A stretch of DNA of 64,000 bases. It comes from Bombardia bombarda. Taxonomy: Eukaryota; Ascomycota; Sordariomycetes; Sordariales; Lasiosphaeriaceae. The DNA lies in NCBI GenBank assembly GCA_030512295.1, contig JAULSR010000002.1:3162001-3226000 (forward strand), written 5' to 3'. Below the pieces are notes generated by a model. It was given only the letters and a program-made list of their open reading frames with translations, had not been told where the DNA came from and made no database searches. The position numbers were made by a program, and so were the translations under genes. Of this stretch, positions 10,665 to 21,100 are shown piece after piece. How positions within the stretch are numbered: position 1 is the first letter of the stretch; each line of letters starts with the position of its first letter.

Positions 10665-11933
10665 ATGGCCATCCGCGAGGAGCTGGTCGCTTCGGCGGCC
10701 AAGTGTACGTCTCCTATCTCTTGTCACCGACAAACAAGCCCAACTAACGCGTCTACTCTCCGTCCAGTCTTGCTCGACCCCAGTGTCGCCGCTTCTCCCA
10801 TCGAAAAACGTATTGCCTTTCTCCAGGCTAAGAACCTCACACAAGAAGAGGTCAACGCGGCGCTCGCCCGGGTTGGCCCCGACGCTGGGTCGCCGCAACA
10901 ATACGCATCACCACCCGCATCATCATCTATGGCCACACAACAACAACCACCCCAGTATTACGGCCAGTACCCACCACAATACCCGCCCTACGCATGGCAG
11001 CCACCGCTACAAGAGCCTCCCAGACGCGACTGGCGGGACTGGTTCATCATGGCCACCGTTGTCGGAGGCGTGTCGTATGGTCTCTTTAACCTAGGCAAGG
11101 TACGCAGTCGTCTATCCATACTCCAATCAATCAAGATACTAACCCAACCACAGCGCTACGTCTACCCCCTCATCGCACCACCGACCCCAGAGCGCCTCGA
11201 GCAGGACAAAAAGTCCATAGAGGACCAATTCGAAAAGACATTCGCCCTCGTCGAGCAGCTCGCCAAAGACACCGAGACCCTCAAAGCAGCCGAGCAGGAA
11301 CGCACCGAAAGACTCGACACCGCCCTCGGCGGGCTCGAGACCGTCATCCACGACCTCATATCCGCCAACCGCCGGCGCGACGATGAGGCCCAGAGCGTCC
11401 GCGACGACGTCCAGGACCTCATAGAATCAATCCCGCGCGCCATGAACAGCCAGAAGGACTCGACCGACAACCGCCTGCGAGAGGTCAACGCCGAGCTCAA
11501 AAGCCTCAAGACCCTCATCACCCAGCGCATGAACCCGACCGCCACGTCCACCAGCGTCAGCAACTACCTCCGTCCTTCTTCCACCACCGCCACCAACGGA
11601 GTCTCCACAACAAGCAGCCCGGCACCTTCCACGCCAGCAGCGGCTGAGAGCTCCCAGCCCACGACCACGGCTGCGGTCCCCGTCAACAACAAGTCTGTGG
11701 AGGACTACCATGATTACGTCTCGGGCTTGAAGAGGAACACGTCCTCGTCCCCGTTCAGCAGCGGCATGCCAACACAGTCCAAGGCCTCGATTCCCGCGTG
11801 GCAGATGATGGCTTCTAGGAACAGCAGCAGCAGCGACGTGGGTTCGGGACCGGGGTCCAGCTCGGCCCCGCAGCCGGCGAGTGTCGCTGATGCAGGAAGC
11901 AGTGCTATGCAGGAGACGGTTACGAGCCCATGA
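10665..11933 (+). CDS. PEX14: Peroxisomal membrane protein PEX14 (docking complex)
   Basis: Membrane component of the peroxisomal import docking complex, binding cargo-loaded PEX5 and PEX13. Exons: 10665-10704, 10768-11099, 11154-11933 (383 aa). Intron 1 (10705-10767, GTACGT...CCAG with a CTAAC branch point) restores KFLLDPSV; intron 2 (11100-11153) is 54 nt and stop-free. The N-terminal conserved PEX14 domain is residues 1 to about 50 (AIREELV, FLLDPSV, EKRIAFLQAKNLTQEEV). A Pro/Gln/Tyr-rich linker, a hydrophobic segment after DWRDWF (WFIMATVVGGVSYGLFNLG), a coiled coil around EDQFEKTFALVEQLAKDTETL and a Ser/Thr/Pro-rich C-terminus follow. The start was chosen because the N-terminal domain begins directly there; upstream in-frame sequence looks like 5' UTR. 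Confidence 0.95.
   Translation: MAIREELVASAAKCTSPISCHRQTSPTNASTLRPVLLDPSVAASPIEKRIAFLQAKNLTQEEVNAALARVGPDAGSPQQYASPPASSSMATQQQPPQYYGQYPPQYPPYAWQPPLQEPPRRDWRDWFIMATVVGGVSYGLFNLGKVRSRLSILQSIKILTQPQRYVYPLIAPPTPERLEQDKKSIEDQFEKTFALVEQLAKDTETLKAAEQERTERLDTALGGLETVIHDLISANRRRDDEAQSVRDDVQDLIESIPRAMNSQKDSTDNRLREVNAELKSLKTLITQRMNPTATSTSVSNYLRPSSTTATNGVSTTSSPAPSTPAAAESSQPTTTAAVPVNNKSVEDYHDYVSGLKRNTSSSPFSSGMPTQSKASIPAWQMMASRNSSSSDVGSGPGSSSAPQPASVADAGSSAMQETVTSP
11100..11153 (+). other. PEX14 intron 2: 54 nt, 3n and stop-free
   Basis: Starts GTACGC, ends CCACAG and contains ACTAAC as branch point. Length is a multiple of three with no in-frame stop, so the unspliced RNA stays open and would add 18 residues right after the membrane segment. 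Splicing is inferred because it joins NLGK directly to RYVYPLI, the conserved continuation. Confidence 0.8.
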
Positions 11934-13517
11934 ATTTTATGTGTTTGACAGAGCCTGCATGCGTCATGTAATGTGATGCGATGTGATGCGGGGTGGAACT
12001 ATAAACGGCGTGATATGATATGTTGTTATTGTTCTGGGTCTGGAACTGCGTACTGCGTGGACTAGCTCAGTTGGGACCTTTTTGGATTATTACCAGTAAC
12101 ATACCGCATGGTCGTGGTTGTACCATACTTATTCATTGCTATTATTATGATTATTATTGCTTATTGTCGTTATTGGAACCACATATCACTACTCGCACGA
12201 CGATTTTTACTTGACTGGTTATTTCTGTAATTCGCGGTTTTTTTTTTTTTACGCCACTTTTATCATTTGAATGGGCTGGAGGAGAGCACTTGCTTGATAC
12301 AAGTCATGGAATGTGAGGATAGCTGACAGAGCGGACCACCGTAGCTGGGGAATATCGCGATGCTCATTACTACCTACTTTAGTAGTAATCTTCAGTCAGG
12401 TGTCATCTAGAACACTTACTTCGGACAGCCAACCTTTTCACGGACTCGGTATGAGTCCCGTTTCCCGCAACTCTGACGCAATGGTTCAGTCACTCACCTG
12501 TCTGTCAACGCTCATGCATGCATACTATAACGACGCTAATGCAAGTAGACAGACATTTTGCAATCTGCCTACCTTATCTTAGACAGCATTTCTGTACGTC
12601 GTTCTGCCCGATTCGGACACGGACACACAAACAATAAAGCTTGTTACAGCAGAACACACCCGTTCTTCTTTTCATATCGTATGTTTTCTGGAGGTTATAT
12701 TCATTGCTAGATCCTATGATGCTTCAACATACATACTGCATGCCTATACGTTTCGTGGGGTTGGTTTACTGCAGAGAAAGAAGGCAGGCAGACTGCGACT
12801 AACAATCTTGGGGTCACCATTTTCTTTGTCGGTTGATGCAAGCACCTACAATACATGCTGTGCCTCTCCAAGATCAAGATTGCTCACATTTAGTTCTTAG
12901 TTGCCTCATTTAGTCTGGAACTTCGAGCAATTGTCAAATCGACTCACTTCTTCTCGTGTTAAATCGCTGCGCAATCGTCAAGTCCCATGTCCGGTTCCTA
13001 GTGTAGCTTGCTCCCGACCCATGCACGTCATGTTACCAGGGCGGCCAGGTCCAGATTCAACGACATGGGGATGGGATGCCGAGGCCAGTTCTCCAATACC
13101 ACCCTCCCGGATCCCCGCCCATCCGATAGTGCTTTCAATGATCGTCTCAGGTGTGAATTCGTCCGTCTTTGTAGCTCGACGTCCCCAGTGGGATAACTCA
13201 CATATGTACCTCCTACTGCATTATTTATGAATGGAATTGAACTGAGTCCTTTTACACCTCGCACCCTGCCTTGCTTCAACAACACGTAATATCATACGAT
13301 AAAGGTCCTCACGCATCGCAACTGCAGTAGAACTAGACCACCTACCTATCTACACTATACCTTTGACGCGTAACCTGACTGCTTTTGCTCGGTTTTTGGT
13401 AATAACCCGATTCTTATCAAAAGGGGAAACTGAAAAGGAAAAAAGCCTGAGAGGGTATCAGTAAAACCATCCTCAGGGCACAGCATCTCATCTCATCCCC
13501 CCAAGCCGCTTCTCACC
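11934..13517. other. Intergenic: PEX14 3' flank and esterase promoter
   Basis: 1.58 kb with no supported gene. A 13-T run sits at 12238-12250. The segment just before 13518 should contain the promoter and leader of the downstream hydrolase. Confidence 0.6.
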
Positions 13518-15114
13518 ATGGACACCGGCGACACCTCCAAGCTACAGCTCTTCCTCTCCCTCCTCCCCAAAATCCCCTCATCGCCCGCACCGCTCTCCTC
13601 CACGCCCTGCATCTCTCCCAACAGTCCAAATACCTCGACCTCCGAACCGAGCTCATCATCGCCGTAACCCGCTCCTACATCAACACCTCCCAACACCGCA
13701 GCATCTCATCCACACAGAAACTACTCGCCCACGACCCCGGCATCCAGGGCAAGATCTGGATCAGCAAGTACGCCAGCCCAGCCGAACCAGCCCTCAAAGA
13801 CGCCGTCGCTAGCGCTATCAGGGGGCTCTCCACCACGCCCTCCGCAAGGCAGCAGGCCGAGGCCGAGCTCCAGCAAACCAGCACGTCCTGGGAGCCGGCG
13901 GCGGTCGAGGCCGAGTGGACGGGGTACCGGGCGGCTGCGACGCACAAATCGCGGCCGCCCGAGGGCATGTCCGAGCGGGACCGGTACGACGCCATGATGG
14001 GCGAGGTCAAGACGCCCGTGACGGTGCTCTACTTCCACGGGGGCGCCTACTGGCTCATGGACCCGGCCACCCACCGCGCCACCACCAAGAAGCTCGCCAA
14101 GCTCACCGGCGGCCGCTGCTACTCGGTCCGCTACCGGCTCGCGCCCCAGCACGCCTTCCCCGCCGCGCTCATCGACGCCCTGGCCAGCTACCTGACCCTG
14201 CTGTACCCGCCCCCGGGCGCCTTCCACGAGGCGGTGCAGCCCGAGGATATCGTGTTTTCCGGCGAGAGGTAAGCTTGGCCCCAAATTACCCCTTACCGCA
14301 CAACCCCACTAACACCCCCCCCCCCCCCCCCACAGCGCAGGAGGCAACCTCTCCCTCGCCCTCCTCCAGCTCCTCCTCCAGCTCCGCCGCCAATCCCTCC
14401 CCATAACCTGGCACTCCCACACCTACCCCTCCATCCCCCTCCCCGCCGGCGTCGCCGTCAACTCCCCCTGGATGGACATCACCCAGTCCCTCCCGTCCTG
14501 CGAGACCAACGCGCCCTTCGACTACCTCCCCGGGCTCGCCGCCCAAGACGCCGCCAACTCGACGCGCGCCGTCTGCGCCGCCTGGCCGTCCACGCCGCCG
14601 CGCCGCTCCATCTACGCGCCCGACGCGTTCGTCACGCACCCGCTCGTCACCTTACTATTAGCCGACAGCTGGGCGGGCAGCCCGCCGCTGTATCTCTGCA
14701 CCGGGTGGGAGCTGCTCGCGGACGAGGATAAATACACGGCAAAGAAATTCTGGGGGATGGGGTGCGGGTGGTGTTTGAGGAGTATGAGGCGATGCCGCAT
14801 TGCTTTGCGATGGTGTTTGGGGAGGCGTTGAAGGAGGGGCGGAGGTGTTTTGAGGGGTGGGCCGGGTTTATGAGAGGAATTATTGAGAATAACGGAGAGG
14901 GGGGGATGGGGCGAGCAGGTTTACGCTGGTCAAGGCGCGGACGCTGGAGGAGGTGAGCTTGGATCCGGAGGGGCTGAGCCCGTATACGAAGGAGACGATC
15001 AAGGAGAGGGTGGAGCAGAGGGTGAGGATGGGGGCGGGGGTGCCTGTGGAGGGGCCGGCGGGGGAGGGCGTGGCAGAGAGTGTGGTTGCTATGGAGGGGA
15101 TGGCAAAGCTTTAG
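13518..15114 (+). CDS. Alpha/beta-hydrolase (hormone-sensitive-lipase type esterase), three frame breaks
   Basis: Carboxylesterase/lipase-like enzyme of the HSL family. It starts at ATG 13518 (MDTGDTSKLQLF) and has one intron, 14269-14335, splitting the nucleophile motif so that exons join as GESAGGNL. The oxyanion-hole motif HGGAYW is at about 14037-14054; a GWELLADE segment is placed for the acidic residue and EAMPHCF for the catalytic His. The reading frame needs one extra base at three points: C run 13574-13577, G run 14752-14756 and G run 14899-14905. With those, all segments join into about 510 aa ending at TAG 15112-15114, and the tail LEEVSLDPEGLSPYTKE fits the family. Each break looks like one missing base in a homopolymer. 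As written the protein would be truncated, so the gene is either mis-sequenced (favoured) or very recently inactivated. Confidence 0.8.
14269..14335 (+). other. Esterase intron with a 17-C tract at its 3' end
   Basis: Donor GTAAGC, a CACTAACAC branch-like sequence, then 17 consecutive C (14315-14331) and the acceptor ACAG. The polypyrimidine tract is pure C. Such a long run makes the exact assembled length doubtful but does not affect the coding frame. Confidence 0.85.
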
Positions 15115-15579
15115 GGGTGGAAGGGGGATGCTTTATAGATGTGTGAAAAGGTTTAATATTGGAGTGTAAGGTTGGTTTATATGAGGAGGGTTTGTGTGGA
15201 TATGTATAGGTACCGTAGATATGTCTTGTTAGGATGTTTATCAAGCTAGTTTATAAGAGAGTAAAGGAGATAGGATATATAGAGTGCTAATGGGTATATG
15301 GAAAGTCAAAATAATTAAGCATATCCTTCAAGGTGTTGATGTTTGGTGGTGCCTGAGCATCCGCTGTACGATTTGTTGAATGCCCGTTTTTGCTGATGTT
15401 CCTGCATGGGTGGGTGGATCTAATTTTAGGACCCACCCATCCACAAACAAAGAACCATGCAGGAGCTCTTGTGGCTGCCGCGGCAGGCACAACCGTCTTT
15501 TGGTCCCCCTTTCAAGACAGCGTCAGTTACTGTGTACCTAGACAGCACGACAACAAGCTGTCTCGCATCTCGCCCAAAA
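15115..15579. promoter_or_regulatory. Intergenic between esterase and DHCR24-like gene
   Basis: 465 bp holding the esterase 3' UTR and the promoter/leader of the DHCR24-like gene. An upstream in-frame ATG at 15457 exists, but the sequence between 15457 and 15580 does not resemble the family. Confidence 0.5.
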
Positions 15580-17217
15580 ATGGAGCGGCACTCGGCATCG
15601 GTGGCCAAGATTGCCGGGGCGGTGCGGGTCTTTTTTGAAAAATCGGAGCCGTACCGCATCTTTCACGGCAGCACCAACAGCACACGGCCAGCGCGCCCCG
15701 GGTCGACGCGCGCCGTCGACATCAGCGCCCTGCGCCATGTCCTCGCCGTTGACCCCAAGCGCCGCATCGCCCTCGTCGAGCCAAACGTGCCCATGGACCG
15801 TCTGGTCGAGGCCACTCTACCGCACGGCCTCGTCCCGCCCGTCGTCATGGAGTTCCCCGGCATTACAGCTGGCGGCGGTTTTGCTGGCACTGCTGGCGAG
15901 AGCAGCAGCTTCCGCTATGGCTTCTTTGACGACACCGTCGAGCGCGTCGAGATGGTCCTGGCTGATGGCGCTGTTGTCTACGCGAGCCGCGAGGCCAACG
16001 AGCGCCCCGATCTGTTCCGCGGCGCGGCCGGTGCCGTGGGTACCCTCGGCATCACCACGCTGCTTGAGGTGCGCCTGATGGACGCCAAAAAGTACGTGCG
16101 TACCCGCTACCGCCACACCACCAGTGTTGCTGAGGCGGTGGCTGCCGTGCGCGAGGAGGTCGCCCGTCCCGAGAACGACTATGTCGATAGCATTCTGTTC
16201 TCCAAGGACCATGGCGTCGTCATCACGGGCACCCTGACAGACGAGAAGCCCGAGGATGTCAAGCCACAGACCTTTAGCGGCGCGTGGGACCCGTGGTTCT
16301 ACATGCACGCCAAAGACCGGACTACCGCTTCTTCATCCACTGCTGCTTCCTCTTCTACCGTTACTACCACAGCGCCAGCATCCAGCACCGTCGACTACAT
16401 CCCCCTGGCCGAGTACCTCTTCCGGTACGACCGCGGCGGCTTCTGGGTCGGCAGTGCCGGCTTCCGCTACTTCTGGATGGTGCCCTTCACGCGCTTCACC
16501 CGCTGGTTCCTCGACGACTTTCTGCACACCCGCATGATGTACCGCGCACTGCACGGGTCCGGCGAGAGCGCCCGCCTCATCGTCCAGGACATCGCCATGC
16601 CCTTTGAGACCTCCGAGGCCCTCGTCGACCACACCGCCGCCGAGCTGGACATCTGGCCGCTGTGGCTGTGCCCCCTGAAGCGTCGTGGCCCACCAACCTT
16701 CCACCCCTTCACCACCACACCACCACAAGCCTCCTCGAAAGAGGAAGCAGCGGTAGCAGTAGCAGCAAAGGCAGACGACATAACACCCGCCGCCAACAAC
16801 CAAGCACAACAAAACGAAATGATGCTCAACATCGGCGTCTGGGGCTGGGGGCCCGTCGACCCGGCCGCCTTTGTGCAAAAGAACCGCGAGCTTGAAGCCA
16901 AAGTCCGCGAGCTCGGCGGCATGAAGTGGCTGTACGCGCACACGTACTACAAGCCTGACGAGTTCTGGAGCATGTACGGCGGCCGCGCGTGGTACGACGC
17001 CCTGAGGGAGAAGTACCAGGCCACCAAGCTGCCCAGCGTCTGGGACAAGGTGCACGTGGATGCTGATGTCGCAAGGGGGAAGCGCGCGCACTGGCTGAAG
17101 GGCATATGGCCGTTTGGCGGGCTGTGGGGGGTTGTTAAGAGTATTGAGAGTAAGGATTATATGCTGCACCAGAATGCGACGTGGAAGTGGAAGGGGGAGA
17201 AGGGGAAGAGGGAGTGA
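15580..17217 (+). CDS. FAD-binding oxidoreductase, DHCR24/Dwarf1-like
   Basis: Single-exon flavoprotein of about 545 aa in the family of delta(24)-sterol reductase. The N-terminal half carries the PCMH-type FAD-binding fold: FRIFHGSTNSTR-like start (here YRIFHGSTNSTR), NVPMDRLVEATLPHGLVPPVV, the glycine-rich EFPGITAGGGFAGTAGESSS, and GAAGAVGTLGITT. The C-terminal half has WLYAHTYY and EFW motifs typical of the family. Low-complexity Ser/Thr/Ala inserts (around 16321-16395 and 16735-16810) look lineage-specific. ATG 15580 was chosen over in-frame ATG 15457 because conserved sequence begins there (MERHSASVAKIAGAV). Animal and plant members reduce the sterol side chain at C24; fungi make ergosterol through ERG6/ERG4 chemistry, so the substrate here is open. 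It lacks the N-terminal membrane anchor of animal DHCR24. Confidence 0.85.
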   Translation: MERHSASVAKIAGAVRVFFEKSEPYRIFHGSTNSTRPARPGSTRAVDISALRHVLAVDPKRRIALVEPNVPMDRLVEATLPHGLVPPVVMEFPGITAGGGFAGTAGESSSFRYGFFDDTVERVEMVLADGAVVYASREANERPDLFRGAAGAVGTLGITTLLEVRLMDAKKYVRTRYRHTTSVAEAVAAVREEVARPENDYVDSILFSKDHGVVITGTLTDEKPEDVKPQTFSGAWDPWFYMHAKDRTTASSSTAASSSTVTTTAPASSTVDYIPLAEYLFRYDRGGFWVGSAGFRYFWMVPFTRFTRWFLDDFLHTRMMYRALHGSGESARLIVQDIAMPFETSEALVDHTAAELDIWPLWLCPLKRRGPPTFHPFTTTPPQASSKEEAAVAVAAKADDITPAANNQAQQNEMMLNIGVWGWGPVDPAAFVQKNRELEAKVRELGGMKWLYAHTYYKPDEFWSMYGGRAWYDALREKYQATKLPSVWDKVHVDADVARGKRAHWLKGIWPFGGLWGVVKSIESKDYMLHQNATWKWKGEKGKRE

Positions 17218-18175
17218 TGGTGTGATGGTGTGATGGATGGGGTTTTTGGATACCCGTAGGGATGGAAATATTGTGCAGATAGAAATGTGAGATGTCGTCC
17301 AGGAGGACTAGAGGTTAGATCCACTGTATGTGTACTATCATGTGTATTACTATTAGAATGGTGTTGGTAGATGTGATTAGAGGGTTGTTGGACTTAGCAG
17401 CAATGTTCTGTGGACCTTTGCCGTATTTAAATCTCTCGATGTTTATTTGCGAAGTTTCTCTGAAAACTCCTTGCTTCCTATTTTCAAGGTAAGCTTCAAG
17501 GTAAGCATTTTGCGGGCTTATTGCGCTACATTGTACGGAGTAATTCTTTGTTTGGCCAAAGTGAAAGTTACGACAGAACTTGGTACTGTGAGCTCTGACC
17601 ATAAGAGGCGTTTAAGCTTCAATCCCGTTACGCTTGTCACTGTGACGTCCATGGACGATTTCACCTCGATCTCACTTTCCACGGGCGTAGCTTATTAGGG
17701 TCATTAGGTAGGATCAAAGCTATTGTAGTAATCTATAAAGGGTGCACCACTACATCCGAAATGTAGTATCGGACACTTTGCAAAGAAATATTAAAGTCAT
17801 TATTCTCAGTTTCTTGCTCTCCCTGTGTAACCAGTAACTGTGCTGTAAGTCTAAATGGCTGAACGAGGGGGCTGGTAGAGTCCGCACGGACCATCTACCC
17901 GACACGCCAGGCGGTCCAGTACCTTGTGACAGGCGCGACTGGCTTGGTTAGTCGCTTCAAAGGCAGTTGCAAAAAGAAAGCAATCGTTTATCCAACTCCA
18001 CAATCAACTCTCAAAGAAACATCACAGCAACGACGTGCACACCGACCGACCGATTTCACCCCCACAAATTCTAGCCGCGTCACTCCGCGGTACCCTACGA
18101 TTCGCCATTGTTGACTTCCTCACGACTTCACGACCCTCCCTTCGTTCTATGCACCACTAGCTCGCATCGAGCACG
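17218..18175. promoter_or_regulatory. Intergenic upstream of MLP1/TPR gene
   Basis: 958 bp with no supported gene: the 3' flank of the DHCR24-like gene, then the promoter and pyrimidine-rich leader of the nuclear-basket gene. Confidence 0.5.
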
Positions 18176-21100
18176 ATGGCGGCGGCCGAGGTGGACCTGA
18201 GCTACCTGTCCACGCATTTTGGCGTGCCAGAACTCACGTTAGACAATCTCGCGACTGCGCCGACGCCGGACTTGGTCCAGACAGTCTTCCAGGCGATCAT
18301 AAATGGCGTGCGCGACCTCGAGCAAGAGAAATTGCAGCTCCAGGTTGAATTGGAAGGCGCGATCCGGAGCTCGGAATCCCGATGCGATCAGTTCAAGGCC
18401 ACCGCCGACAAGGCACTGAAGGATGTCGAGGAGGTTCGCCAGAAGCTGCAGGACGAAGGTAAGAACCTAGATGCATTTTCTTTTCTTTCACGCCTGGACC
18501 CCTCGAAAGCTAACCAAGCTCTACTGCAGAAACTACGCGCCGCACCCTCGAAAATGAGCTCCAGACCTTAAAATCTTCTGGTTCTGCCTCCCTCTCTGAG
18601 ATCGAGACTCTTCGCGCGCGCATATCCTCCCTCGAAACATCCAACAGGGAAACCCTCGCAATTGTCGACTCCAAGACATCAGCGAATGCTGCGCTCTCCG
18701 AGGAGCTCCAGAAGCAACACCAAAAGACCCTTGAGCTCAGCCGCGAGATCACCTCCCTTAATCAGTCTGTCCTGACTGCGCAGACAACGGCAAACTCTGC
18801 CAAGTACCGCGAAGACTCACTGAAACAGGAACTGGAACGCGCCAACACCCGAAACGACTGGTACGATGCTGAGCTGAAGAAGAAGAGCGAAGAGTCGAAC
18901 AAGTTCCGCAGAGAAAAGGGCGCCCAGATTGCCGAGCTGAAGCGGCTCAACGACGACGCGAACTCCAACATCGAGTCGCTGGCTCGAAGCGAGCAGGTCC
19001 TGCGCAAGAGACTCGAGGAGGCCCAGGCAAAGGCGGAGGAGGCTCTTGTCAAGGTTCAACAACTGCAGGAAGCTGCAGCGCGCGCCGAGGAGAGTTTCAA
19101 GCAGGAACTGGAATCCTCCCGGCGCCTTGTTGAGCTCAAGGATCAGCAGTCGCAAACCCATCGCAACAGACTGAAGGAGGTGGAGTTGCGATTGGAACAG
19201 GTGAAGGACGATGGTGCTGACGAGGTTCGCCGTGTTCGGCGGGAGCTAGAGCAGGAGAAGGAGGACCACATCCAAACCGAGCAACAGGTGCAGGAGTTGC
19301 AGGCTGAGGTCGATCGCGTCAAGGCTGTGCTCGAATCTCAGGACGCTCCAGGCTCGGGTCCCCAGACGCCCAGACCCAACGGTTCCTTCATGGCACGCCC
19401 TGGTTCTCCCTTCGGCACCCCGGCTTCTCTTCGAAAGTCAGCTCTCCGTACTACGGACGCACTCGAGGAGCTGTATACCGTCAAGGGTCAACTTGCTGGG
19501 GAGCGTCGGCAGAACAAGAAACTTCAAGAAGATCTCGACGATGCTGTCAGCATGCTGGAAGCTAAGATTCCCGAAATTGACGAGCTTAACGCCGAGAACG
19601 AACGTCTCAGAAACGAGACAATCCAGATGTCGGATATTATGGAGCAGTCTTACGGGGAGCGCGACCAAGCAATCAAGGCTGCTCGGAAGGCAGAGGCTGC
19701 TGCTGCGACGGCGCAGGCTGAAGTGAAGATCCTGCGCACCCAACTACGGGATCTGAGCACTCAAATTCATGTACTCATTTTCAACATCCATGCCCAAGAG
19801 AAGGGTTTCGACCGACTGACGGAGGAGGAGACCGCACAGTTTGAGCGGTTGCAGAGAGGCGAAGTCTCCGAGACCGCGCTGGACGACCTGTCAGACACAC
19901 ACCAATTCATCACCCAAAAGTTTGTCGCCTTCAAGAACATTTACGAACTGCAGGAGAAGAATCAAGAACTCCTGAGAGTCACTCGCGAGCTTGCGGACAA
20001 GATGGAGAACGAGGAGGCTCAAACAGCGAAGCAACAGGCGGCTCACGACCATGAAGAGGTCCAGGAGCTTAGGACCTCCGTCTCGACACTTCAGGATGAT
20101 GTTAGGTCTATCACTGTGCGCATGAAGAGCTACATGACTGAGCGAGACATGTTCCGCCGTATGCTCCAACAAAAGGCCAGCCCCGCAGAGATCCATGCTG
20201 CTCTCGGTTCATCTGTATCAGGCCAACGCGAGATCCTCGCTAGCATCGAGCAGAACTTGCCAGACGATGAAGCAGATCTTACCGCTGCAGCTCTGAGAGA
20301 GTTGCAGAGTCAGTTTGATTCTTACCGAAACGACCAAAACATTGATCGGAATGCGATGAAGGAGCAGATCGACAGGCTCTCAACCGAAAAGAGCTCCCTT
20401 CAAAGCGAGATTTCTCGTGTATCCAGCCAGCTGACGTTAGCTACCGAACGTTACAACATGTTGGAGTCGAATTTTAAGGCCGTGCAGAGCGAGAAGCAAG
20501 AGCTCCAGAAGAGGGCACAAGTTTTATCGGAGTCTGCAGCCAAGCAGGATATTCGCACTCAACAAGTTGCGGAAGATTTGGTCGAAGCTCGGGGCTTGAC
20601 TGAAAGCCTTCGCAGCGAGAATGCTAACTTGAAGGCCGAGAAGACGCTGTGGAAAAACATCCAAGAACGTCTCAGTCAGGATAATGAAAGCCTTTCACAA
20701 GAGAAGGCCAGGCTCGCCTCTTTGCTATCTCAGCATGAGACACTCAAGAACCAGCGCGACACTGACGAAGCAGAGACGAAGCGTAGGCTCCAAGGTCAGA
20801 TTGACGCCCTCAGCGGAGAACTCACAACCACAAAGCGTCGCCTCACGGAGGAAGTCGAGGAAGGCAAGAAGTTGCAACTCAGAAAAGAGTTCGACGGCCA
20901 GCAATTCCAGAAGCGCATTGACGAGCTCACCTCCACAATCAGCCAAGTCAAGGAAGAGAATATCGCCGTCAAGACAACCCGGGATCATCTTCAAGCCCGC
21001 GTCGGCGAGCTTGAGGTACAACTCCGAAACGCCCAGGAGCGCGCAGATAGGCTTCGTCCCCTCCCAACACCAAGATCGCACCCTGTTGAAGAGTCATCGG

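Noticed and set aside
12060..12110. tRNA A-box-like sequence TAGCTCAGTTGGG
   Set aside because: No matching B box, anticodon arm or acceptor stem follows; not a tRNA.
13518..15114. Esterase called as a decayed pseudogene
   Set aside because: Only single-base homopolymer breaks are seen, with all catalytic motifs intact and a clean intron; error is the simpler reading, though not proved.
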